Translations under genes and position numbers: made by a program
Assembly: GCF_025153455.1 (NCBI RefSeq)
Contig: NZ_JANZNT010000001.1
Coordinates: 1,364,001 to 1,428,000 of the forward strand
Source of the DNA: Sphingomonas sp. BGYR3
GTDB taxonomy: Bacteria; Pseudomonadota; Alphaproteobacteria; Sphingomonadales; Sphingomonadaceae
Length of the DNA stretch: 64,000 nt
Reading direction: 5' to 3'
The notes under the pieces: generated by a model
The model's database searches: none
Told to the model about the DNA's origin: nothing
The model's input: only the letters and a program-made list of their open reading frames with translations
Shown: in pieces, positions 57,342-64,000 of the stretch
How the letters are laid out: each line of letters begins with the position of its first letter
How positions within the stretch are numbered: the first letter of the stretch is position 1

Positions 57342-58139
57342 TCAGGCCTGGGCAGGCGCCGGATTGGCCGTGAACTCGACGCCGGGGATCTTGCCCTGGA
57401 TCGCCTGACGCTCGAACAGCTGCTGCGCGTGGCCGAGCGAGAAGAGATGCGCGTAAACCAGCGGCAGCATGCCGTTCTGCGACATCTTGCGCAGCTGATC
57501 ACCGCGCAGGTCAGCAAGCTTGCGCTCATCGACCATCTTGAACCCGCGATAGATAAAGGGCTGCGGCGCGCCTTCGGGCTGGATGGAAATCTCGCCGTCC
57601 ATCAGCAGATCGAGCGCCTTCAGCTCCTGCATGAAGGCGTTGGTCTTCATGCCCGCCTGTTCGAACTGCTCGTTGAACTGCAGCACAGCCTCGGTCAGCT
57701 GGCTGGGCTTGCCATCGGTGAACAGCGGCTCGCCCTCGTCGAACGCGCCGATTGTGTCGGTCGTCGGATCAAAGCAGAGCGACAATTCATCGGAATTGGG
57801 ACGCAGCCGGGCCAGCAGGAACGGATAACGACGGACATAGGCCGGGATGTACAGGCCCTGCTCGGTCACCTGACCCTGTTCGTCGAAGAACAGGTTCACG
57901 CCCTCGTTCAGGCCGTACAGCGCCAGCGGCACGGGATCGTCGCCGACGGAGAACACGATCGGCTGGCTGCGCTGCACCAGCGGAAATTCCTCGACCGTCA
58001 GCGGGACGGCATGGGTATTGACCATGAACCGCGCACCGGGCGACCGGCGCAGCTTGAACGCCGCATGGGTCTCGCTCGAAAGCGGGGTCAGCTCATTATA
58101 GAACAGCGGCAACGACTGGTTTTGCGGCGCGGTGGCCAT
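57342..58139 (-). CDS. SapC family protein
   Basis: 265-residue soluble protein. The stretches HAVPLTVEEFPLVQRSQPIVFS, LNEGVNLFFDEQGQVTEQGLYIPAYVRRYPFLLA and LCFDPTTDTIGAFDEGEPLF identify SapC, named from the Campylobacter surface-layer region and widespread in gammaproteobacterial and sphingomonad TonB-receptor loci, usually beside halogenase-like genes. Function is unknown. The ATG at 58139 follows GGAG. No TonB receptor is adjacent here. Confidence 0.9.
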   Translation of the reverse strand: MATAPQNQSLPLFYNELTPLSSETHAAFKLRRSPGARFMVNTHAVPLTVEEFPLVQRSQPIVFSVGDDPVPLALYGLNEGVNLFFDEQGQVTEQGLYIPAYVRRYPFLLARLRPNSDELSLCFDPTTDTIGAFDEGEPLFTDGKPSQLTEAVLQFNEQFEQAGMKTNAFMQELKALDLLMDGEISIQPEGAPQPFIYRGFKMVDERKLADLRGDQLRKMSQNGMLPLVYAHLFSLGHAQQLFERQAIQGKIPGVEFTANPAPAQA

Positions 58140-58170
58140 CCCGATCTCCTGAATCAACGTTCCCGCGCGT

Positions 58171-59664
58171 CTATGGCACCGGGGCCTCGCCCGCAAGCCT
58201 GACCAGTTTCCCCGGATTGAACAGTCCGGCGGGGTCAAGCCCCGCCTTGATCGCCCGCATCGCCGCCAGTCGCGCCGGGGGGGCCAGCCGCTCCAGTTCG
58301 GCGATCTTCATCTGGCCGATGCCATGCTCAGCCGAAATCGACCCACCCGCCGCAGTCACGAGATCATGCACGAACCGCGTAATGACCGGGGCATCCTCGG
58401 CATACCAGCGATCCCGATCCGCACCGTGCGGCGCGCGGACGTGGAAATGTACATTGCCGTCGCCCAGATGGCCGAATGCAGTGGCGTGCGTCCCGGGAAA
58501 GCGCGCCTCTGCCGCCGCCGCAGCCTCGATCATGAAGCGCGGCATGACCGGCACCGGAACCGAAATGTCGTGCTGAACCGCAGGGCCGGCGGCGCGCTCC
58601 GCCTCCGACAGCGAATCGCGGATGCGCCACAGCGCGTCTGCCTGTGCCTCGCTCGCCGCGATCATGGCATCGTGGATCAGGCCGCCCGACAGCGCGTCGG
58701 CCAGCACCGGTTCCAGCGCCGCAGCCGGATCGGGCAGCGCGGCAAGGTCGGTCGACACCGCCTCGATCAGCACGTGCCAGGGGTGCGTCCCGGCGACCGG
58801 CGACCGCGTGCCCGGGATATGCCGCAGCACCAACGCGAGCGAATCGCCGGGGATGATCTCGAACCCCTCCACCGCCTGCCCCCGCGCTTCGCACGCACGC
58901 AGCAGCTTCAGCGCCGCATCCGGGCTGTCCAGCCCGACCCAGGCGACCGCCCGTGCCGCGATTGCGGGCACCAGGCGCAGGGAGGCCGCCGTGATGACGC
59001 CCAGCGTCCCTTCCGCCCCGATCAGCAGCTGATTGAGGTCATAGCCGCGATTGTCCTTTTTCAGCGGGATCAGTCCGTCATGCACCGTGCCGTCGGGCAG
59101 CACCGCCTCAACCCCCGCGGTCAGCGCACGCATCGTGCCGAATCGCAGCACCTGCGTGCCACCGGCATTGGTGGACACAAGGCCGCCGATCGTCGCGCTG
59201 CCCCGCGCGCCCAGCGTCAGAGGGAAGCGCCGCCCGGCGGCGGCGGCGGCATCATGCAGGTCAGCCAGGATCACGCCAGCCTCTGCCACGGCCAGGCCCG
59301 TTTCCGCATCCAGCGACCGGATGGCCCGCATCCGGCGCAACGACAGGATCAGCGCCGATCCGTCCGGCGGCGGCGTGGCGCCCCCGACCATGGATGTATT
59401 GCCCCCCTGCGGCACCAGCGCGACGCCGTGATCGGCAGCGGCGCGCACGATCATCGCCACTTCCGCCGTCGTGGCCGGCGACAGGATCGCCGGTGCGATG
59501 CCGTCATACCGGCCGCGCCAGTCATGCAGCCAGGGGTCGATGGTCGAAGGGTCGGTGATGATCGCCTGCGGTGGCAGCCGCGTTGCCAGCACTTCCAGCA
59601 ACGCCGCCTGTGCCGGGGTCGGGGCGGCGATTTCCGCCGATGCCGGTCGCGCGTTCATAGCCAT
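58171..59664 (-). CDS. FAD-linked oxidase (D-2-hydroxyacid dehydrogenase/glycolate oxidase GlcD type)
   Basis: 497-residue flavoenzyme of the vanillyl-alcohol-oxidase fold. FAD site VPQGGNTSMVGGATPP and ARGSATIGGLVSTNAGGTQVLRFG; C-terminal substrate/metal region AFGHLGDGNVHFHV, SAEHGIGQMKI and GLDPAGLFNPGKL. This pattern fits D-2-hydroxyglutarate/D-lactate dehydrogenases. The electron acceptor is unknown. It is followed by sapC after 31 bp. Confidence 0.9.
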   Translation of the reverse strand: MAMNARPASAEIAAPTPAQAALLEVLATRLPPQAIITDPSTIDPWLHDWRGRYDGIAPAILSPATTAEVAMIVRAAADHGVALVPQGGNTSMVGGATPPPDGSALILSLRRMRAIRSLDAETGLAVAEAGVILADLHDAAAAAGRRFPLTLGARGSATIGGLVSTNAGGTQVLRFGTMRALTAGVEAVLPDGTVHDGLIPLKKDNRGYDLNQLLIGAEGTLGVITAASLRLVPAIAARAVAWVGLDSPDAALKLLRACEARGQAVEGFEIIPGDSLALVLRHIPGTRSPVAGTHPWHVLIEAVSTDLAALPDPAAALEPVLADALSGGLIHDAMIAASEAQADALWRIRDSLSEAERAAGPAVQHDISVPVPVMPRFMIEAAAAAEARFPGTHATAFGHLGDGNVHFHVRAPHGADRDRWYAEDAPVITRFVHDLVTAAGGSISAEHGIGQMKIAELERLAPPARLAAMRAIKAGLDPAGLFNPGKLVRLAGEAPVP

Positions 59665-59746
59665 ACGTCAAAACCCCTAGCATGGCTTTCGCCCTTGCGG
59701 CCAGTTCATCGGCAGTTCAAAACCCCCGCTCTATAGTTCCTGAGGT

Positions 59747-60235
59747 ATGACGATCTCGAACCCGTTTACATGGCTGATGATCGCGGTGACGGGCGCCCTG
59801 CTGCCCGGTGCGCCGCCTGATCCGCCTGTTCAGGGCCAGCGCCGCGTCGTCACGACCACCATGAGCATCCAGCGAATCGTCATCCGGGTGCCGAACACCA
59901 CCGCATTGGCCGCCAGTGTCAGCCCGGCATCCTCCCGCGCGCCCGCCCCGCCGCCGATCACCTGGGTGGAAAAGCGCGCGGGCCGCTGTCTGCCGCTGGG
60001 AGAGATTGCCGCTGCCACGATCACGCGTCCGGACAGTGTCGACCTGGTGATGAGCGGCGGCAAACGGGTGCGGGCGCGGCTGGGCAGCGATTGCCCGGCG
60101 CTCAATTTTTATTCCGGCGTCTATCTGAAACCGGCAAGCGACGGCAAAATCTGTGCGGAGCGCGATTGGGTGCGTTCCCGCTCCGGCGGGCAGTGCCAGA
60201 TCAATTCCTTTCATGCCCTGGTTCCGGCGCAATAG
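59747..60235 (+). CDS. Hypothetical exported protein
   Basis: 162-residue protein with an N-terminal hydrophobic leader (FTWLMIAVTGALLPGAPP). The mature half contains cysteines (AGRCLPLGE; SDCPALNFY; KICAERDW; GQCQINS) and the phrase NFYSGVYLKPASDGKICAERDWVRSRSG, which I have seen in small sphingomonad exported proteins. Function unknown. Divergent from the FAD oxidase. Confidence 0.65.
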   Translation: MTISNPFTWLMIAVTGALLPGAPPDPPVQGQRRVVTTTMSIQRIVIRVPNTTALAASVSPASSRAPAPPPITWVEKRAGRCLPLGEIAAATITRPDSVDLVMSGGKRVRARLGSDCPALNFYSGVYLKPASDGKICAERDWVRSRSGGQCQINSFHALVPAQ

Positions 60236-60332
60236 CCGCCAAACACCCTCAACGCTTGACATTCGGGCATAAATCCGCGAGCGCCGATGCGGCGGCGCGA
60301 CCATTCGGCGTGCCCATTTTCCGGACATTTGC

Positions 60333-61745
60333 ATGAGCTTTGCCGATCTCGGCCTCTCCGATGAACTTTTGAAGGCGGTGTCCACGGCCGGCTACAGCGA
60401 GCCGACGCCGATCCAGGCACAGGCCATTCCGTCCGTGCTGATGATGCGCGACCTGATCGCGATCGCGCAGACGGGCACGGGCAAGACCGCCAGTTTCGTG
60501 CTGCCGATGATCGACATTCTGGCGCAGGGCCGCACCCGCGCGCTGATGCCGCGCAGCCTGATCCTTGAACCGACACGTGAGCTTGCCGCTCAGGTGGCGG
60601 AAAACTTCGAGAAATACGGCAAGAACCACAAGCTTTCGATGGCCCTGCTGATCGGCGGCGTTCAGATGGGCGATCAGGTCAAGGCGCTGGAGCGCGGCGT
60701 CGATGTGCTGATCGCCACGCCGGGTCGCCTGATGGACCTGTTCGAACGCGGCAAGATCCTGCTGACCGGCTGTTCCATGCTCGTCATCGACGAGGCGGAC
60801 CGGATGCTCGACATGGGCTTCATCCCGGACATCGAAACGATCTGTTCCAAGCTGCCGGTCAATCGCCAGACGCTGCTGTTTTCGGCAACGATGCCGCCGC
60901 CGATCAAGAAGCTGGCGGACAAGTTCCTGTCGAATCCCAAGACGATCGAGGTCGCTCGCCCGGCGACGACCAACACGAACATCACGCAATATATCGTGCA
61001 GACCAGCGCGATGAAGAAGCGCGACGTGCTGCGCGGCCTGCTCCAGTCGGAGGATGTGCAGACGGGCATCGTGTTCTGCAATCGCAAGACGACCGTCCGC
61101 GAACTGAACAAGAGCCTGAAGCGGCACGGGTTTCGATCCGGGGAAATCCATGGCGACATGGATCAATCTTCGCGAATCGCCGAACTGGACCGGTTCAAGG
61201 CGGGCGAGATCAACATTCTGGTCGCCAGCGACGTCGCGGCCCGCGGTCTGGACGTCAAGGGCGTGAGCCACGTGTTCAATTTCGATGCGCCCTGGCATCC
61301 GGACGATTATGTCCACCGCATCGGCCGCACCGGCCGGGCGGGCGCAAAGGGCACCGCCTATACCTTCGTCACGGCGGAGGATGCGGAAAACATCGCCAAT
61401 ATCGAAAAGCTGACGGGCCAGCAGATCCCGCGGCTCGACCGGACGCCGGCAACGATCGCCGATGCGCCCGCCAGCGGCGAGGCGGACAAGCCGGCCGAGG
61501 GCGACGCCCCACGCCGTCGCCGATCGCGCGGCAAGGGGTCGGATGCACCGGCAAAGGCAGCGGCTCCGGAACCGGCAGAGCGGCCAGAACGGGCAGAGCG
61601 TGCACCGCGTCCTGCGGCACCGCGCCGGCAGGAACCAGCCCCGCGCCCGGAACGGCGCGATCACCGCGCCGCCGCCGATGACGGCCCGGACGATGGCTGG
61701 AACGGCCCATTCCCCGCGTTTCTTGAGGTCACGCTCGGCCGCTGA
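60333..61745 (+). CDS. DEAD-box RNA helicase (RhlE-like)
   Basis: 470 residues. Motifs in order: Q-motif region (GYSEPTPIQAQAIP), Walker A AQTGTGKT, PTRELAAQV, TPGRLMDL, DEAD box in VIDEADRMLD, SAT, and C-terminal domain motifs including FCNRKTTVREL and HRIGRTGRAG. A long basic, proline- and arginine-rich tail (about 385-470) is typical for RhlE-type enzymes binding RNA. Likely role: ribosome assembly or mRNA turnover. A DUF1289 gene follows after 15 bp. Confidence 0.95.
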   Translation: MSFADLGLSDELLKAVSTAGYSEPTPIQAQAIPSVLMMRDLIAIAQTGTGKTASFVLPMIDILAQGRTRALMPRSLILEPTRELAAQVAENFEKYGKNHKLSMALLIGGVQMGDQVKALERGVDVLIATPGRLMDLFERGKILLTGCSMLVIDEADRMLDMGFIPDIETICSKLPVNRQTLLFSATMPPPIKKLADKFLSNPKTIEVARPATTNTNITQYIVQTSAMKKRDVLRGLLQSEDVQTGIVFCNRKTTVRELNKSLKRHGFRSGEIHGDMDQSSRIAELDRFKAGEINILVASDVAARGLDVKGVSHVFNFDAPWHPDDYVHRIGRTGRAGAKGTAYTFVTAEDAENIANIEKLTGQQIPRLDRTPATIADAPASGEADKPAEGDAPRRRRSRGKGSDAPAKAAAPEPAERPERAERAPRPAAPRRQEPAPRPERRDHRAAADDGPDDGWNGPFPAFLEVTLGR

Positions 61746-61760
61746 GCCGGAGCGCCTGCC

Positions 61761-61997
61761 ATGCAAGCGGACGATGACTTTGCGGACTATGTGGCGCCAG
61801 AGGGGGTGATGAGCCCCTGCACGGGCATTTGCCGCCTTGATCCGGCAACCGGCTGGTGCCTTGGCTGCGGCCGGACCGGTCAGGAAATCGCCGCCTGGCG
61901 CGACGCCGGCGACGATGAACGCCGTGCGATCCTGAACCGGCTGGATCAGCGAATGACGGTGCTGGCGCAAGCGGGCTCGCCCGCCGGGCCGAACTGA
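61761..61997 (+). CDS. DUF1289 family protein
   Basis: 78-residue protein with a short cysteine motif (SPCTGICRLDPATGWCLGCGRTGQEIAAW) that could bind metal. DUF1289 is widespread and uncharacterised. It is close behind the helicase gene and may share its transcript. Confidence 0.9.
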   Translation: MQADDDFADYVAPEGVMSPCTGICRLDPATGWCLGCGRTGQEIAAWRDAGDDERRAILNRLDQRMTVLAQAGSPAGPN

Positions 61998-62083
61998 CCG
62001 TCTGGCAAATGGGGCGACTTGCGCCCCGCCTCGCGCTATTCTGATCCCCGACCCGCGATTCCGCGCCAGAAGAGAGATATCCG

Positions 62084-63016
62084 ATGAGCGACTGGACCGA
62101 TTTCGGAGCCGATTCGGCTGCCGACAGCCTGATTCATCAGGTCATCCGCCCGACCAGCCATGACCTTGGCGGGTTCAAGGTGCATCGCACCCTGCCCTCC
62201 CGTCCGCGGACGATGGTCGGCCCGTTCATCTTTTTCGACCAGATGGGCCCCGCCCGCCTGCCCAAGGGCGAGGGGATCGACGTGCGGCCGCATCCGCATA
62301 TCAACCTGTCGACCGTCACCTATCTGTTCGGCGGGGCGATCGACCATCGCGATTCGCTCGGCACCTTTGCCACGATCGAGCCGGGTGCGGTCAACCTGAT
62401 GACGGCGGGGCGCGGCATCGTCCATTCCGAACGCTCGCCCGGCGCGGAACGCGCGCATGGACCGGAGCTGTCCGGCATCCAGACCTGGCTCGCCCTGCCC
62501 GATCATCTGGAGGAGACGGATCCCGCGTTCCAGCATGTGCCGCGGGCCGAATTGCCGGTGCTGGAGGATTCGGGCGTGCGGGCGCGCATCATCATGGGCA
62601 CGCTGTGGGGCCGGACCGCGCCGACCACGACCCATGCCGGCACCATCTATGCCGACATCCTGCTGGGCGCGGGGGCGAGCGTGCCGATCGATGCCGATGC
62701 GGACGAACGCTGCATCTATGTGGCGATGGGCGATGCGACGCTGGACGGCATGACGCTGGAGCCGCAACTGCTGTACGTGCTGCGCCCCGGCATCGCCGCC
62801 ACGCTGACCAGCAGCCGCGGCGGCCGCGTGATGCTGGCGGGCGGCGAGGCCTTTCGCACCGAACGCCATGTCTGGTGGAACTTCGTCTCATCGAGCCGCG
62901 ACCGGATCAACGAGGCCAAGCGCGCGTGGAAGGCCGGCGAGTTTCCGACCGTACCCGGCGATGACAAGGAATATATCCCCATCCCCGAAGTGCCCAAGAC
63001 GGTCAGCTATCCGTGA
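62084..63016 (+). CDS. Pirin family protein
   Basis: 310-residue bicupin. The metal-binding residues of pirins are visible: histidines in RPHPHINLSTVTYLF and the HSE of GRGIVHSERSP. Bacterial pirins include quercetinase-like enzymes; the role here is unknown. It is the first gene of an overlapping pair with the hydrolase (stop and GTG start share GTGA). GAGAGATATCCG precedes the ATG. Confidence 0.93.
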   Translation: MSDWTDFGADSAADSLIHQVIRPTSHDLGGFKVHRTLPSRPRTMVGPFIFFDQMGPARLPKGEGIDVRPHPHINLSTVTYLFGGAIDHRDSLGTFATIEPGAVNLMTAGRGIVHSERSPGAERAHGPELSGIQTWLALPDHLEETDPAFQHVPRAELPVLEDSGVRARIIMGTLWGRTAPTTTHAGTIYADILLGAGASVPIDADADERCIYVAMGDATLDGMTLEPQLLYVLRPGIAATLTSSRGGRVMLAGGEAFRTERHVWWNFVSSSRDRINEAKRAWKAGEFPTVPGDDKEYIPIPEVPKTVSYP

Positions 63017-63903
63017 GCACGGGGCAGCACCGGATCGCGCTTGCCACCGGCGTTGCACTGGATGTGTGGACGGCGGGCGATCCTGCCGCCCCCGCCATGA
63101 TCTTTCTGCACGGCTTTCCCGAATCGCACCGCACCTGGCGGCATCAGATGGCCGAGTTTGCCCGCGACCATTTCGTCGTCGCGCCCGATCAGCGCGGCTA
63201 TGCCCGATCGGACAAGCCGGCGGACGTCGCGGCCTATGCGCCGGAACATCCCGTTGCCGACCTGATCGCGCTGGCCGATCATCTGGGCATCGGCCGGTTC
63301 ACCCTGGTGGGGCATGACTGGGGCGGCGCCATCGCCTGGATGGCCGCGCTGCGCCATGCCGACCGGATCGAACGGCTGATCATCGCCAACGCGCCGCACC
63401 CGCTGATCTTTCAGCGGACATTGTTCGACGATGCGGACCAGCGCGCCGCCAGCCAGTACATCACTGCGTTCCGCAATCCGGGGATCGAGGCGCATTTGGA
63501 CGCGATTGGCCTGTCCGCCTTTTTCGACACCAGCTTTGCCCGGCACGCCGACCCCGCGCTGCTGGTCGGGGAAAAGCCGGCCTATCTCGACGAATGGTCG
63601 CAACCGGGCGCGATCACCGCCATGCTGAACTGGTATCGGGCCAGCGCGATCCAGGTGCCGGCAATCGGCGAGGCGCCCACGCGCCCCGCCTGGCTGGACG
63701 GCCCGTTCCCCCCGATCGCCATGCCGACCCTGGTCATCTGGGGCATGAAGGACAGCGCGCTGCTGCCCTGTCAGCTGGACGGTCTGGACGCACTGGTTCC
63801 GCAGCTCAGCATCGCGCGGATCGAACAGGCGGGCCATTTCGTGCCGTGGGAGGCGCCTGCCGCCGTCAACACCGCCATCCGGGGCTGGCTGGCCAGCGCC
63901 TGA
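63013..63903 (+). CDS. Alpha/beta hydrolase (epoxide hydrolase/dehalogenase type)
   Basis: 296-residue hydrolase starting at a GTG that overlaps the pirin stop. The nucleophile is an aspartate in GHDWGG, as in soluble epoxide hydrolases and fluoroacetate/haloalkane dehalogenases, not a serine. The oxyanion HGFPESHRTWRHQ and the terminal histidine in EQAGHFVPWE are in place, with the acid probably in WGMKDSAL. Substrate unknown. Confidence 0.88.
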   Translation: MSTGQHRIALATGVALDVWTAGDPAAPAMIFLHGFPESHRTWRHQMAEFARDHFVVAPDQRGYARSDKPADVAAYAPEHPVADLIALADHLGIGRFTLVGHDWGGAIAWMAALRHADRIERLIIANAPHPLIFQRTLFDDADQRAASQYITAFRNPGIEAHLDAIGLSAFFDTSFARHADPALLVGEKPAYLDEWSQPGAITAMLNWYRASAIQVPAIGEAPTRPAWLDGPFPPIAMPTLVIWGMKDSALLPCQLDGLDALVPQLSIARIEQAGHFVPWEAPAAVNTAIRGWLASA

Positions 63904-63910
63904 GCAGCGT

Positions 63911-64000
63911 TCAGCCGGTCCAGTCGACCCACGCGCCATGGGCATGGCTGGTCCCCAGCACCCGCCGCGTTCCATCCGGCCACAATGTCAGGGCGATTTC
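63911..64000 (-). CDS. C-terminal fragment of an unidentified gene
   Basis: An open frame of 29 residues (IALTLWPDGTRRVLGTSHAH...), ending at a TGA at 63911, runs off the right edge. The gene converges on the hydrolase gene with an 7-bp gap. Too short to identify. Confidence 0.45.
   Translation of the reverse strand, partial: EIALTLWPDGTRRVLGTSHAHGAWVDWTG

Overview
This window looks like chromosomal DNA from a sphingomonad-type alphaproteobacterium (Sphingomonas or a close relative). The support is strong GC-richness with GC-ending codons, frequent GTG/TTG starts, the order aroA-cmk-rpsA-ihfB, a CIRCE-controlled groESL operon, CpdR next to N-formylglutamate amidohydrolase, yajC-secD-secF followed by an MTH938-like gene, TIGR02300 and DUF2490 proteins, and the tryptophan-halogenase/SapC families common in this group. 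The assignment rests on recalled family knowledge, not on a search.

Layout. 1-2.3 kb: cytochrome bc1 operon (Rieske, cyt b, cyt c1), minus strand, running off the left edge. 2.5-8.6 kb: housekeeping genes (trmL, hemF, lipB), two coupled membrane proteins, small exported proteins and a TRIC-type channel. 8.6-12.5 kb: tandem DUF2490 proteins, then a GNAT enzyme translationally coupled to SppA. 12.65-14.9 kb: groES-groEL with promoter, CIRCE and terminator. 14.9-18.2 kb: acyltransferase, and a coupled GH43/CE2 pair for hemicellulose or arabinan with an upstream LacI-like operator. 18.4-22.5 kb: rpmI-rplT, dispersed palindromic repeats, glycosyltransferase, MipA/OmpV, ThuA, tRNA-Pro. 22.6-26.9 kb: Sec accessory operon and a ROK sugar kinase. 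27.0-31.3 kb: a three-gene tripartite exporter (TolC-like, HlyD-like, ABC exporter) whose ABC ATPase domain has lost every catalytic motif. 31.4-36.0 kb: dienelactone hydrolase, a small exported protein, uvrA. 36.0-37.8 kb: an AT-rich two-gene island inserted at a duplicated uvrA 3' end. 37.8-45.0 kb: small stress-type proteins, cold shock protein, tRNA-Ala, aroA-cmk-rpsA-ihfB, tRNA-Leu. 45-48.4 kb: orphan solute-binding lipoprotein, DUF4112, nadC. 48.5-55.5 kb: two overlapping halogenase-family flavoproteins followed by a galactose oxidation cluster (SGNH hydrolase, D-galactose 1-dehydrogenase, aldose 1-epimerase lipoprotein, GntR/FadR regulator). 55.5-64 kb: tRNA-Val, cpdR, N-formylglutamate amidohydrolase, a suhB/MmgR-like sRNA, sapC, FAD oxidase, DEAD-box helicase, DUF1289, pirin and an alpha/beta hydrolase.

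The most unusual parts are: (i) the AT-rich pair at 36.2-37.8 kb (a DUF4747-like soluble protein plus a multi-pass membrane protein), which has the look of an accessory, possibly defence-related, module; (ii) the exporter with a pseudo-ATPase ABC subunit, preceded by a TetR-type palindrome; (iii) the intact/degenerate halogenase pair in front of sugar catabolism genes; (iv) an unannotated sRNA with an anti-Shine-Dalgarno segment between the N-formylglutamate amidohydrolase gene and sapC. Start sites were chosen by Shine-Dalgarno spacing, overlap with neighbours and family length, and often differ from the longest open frame.
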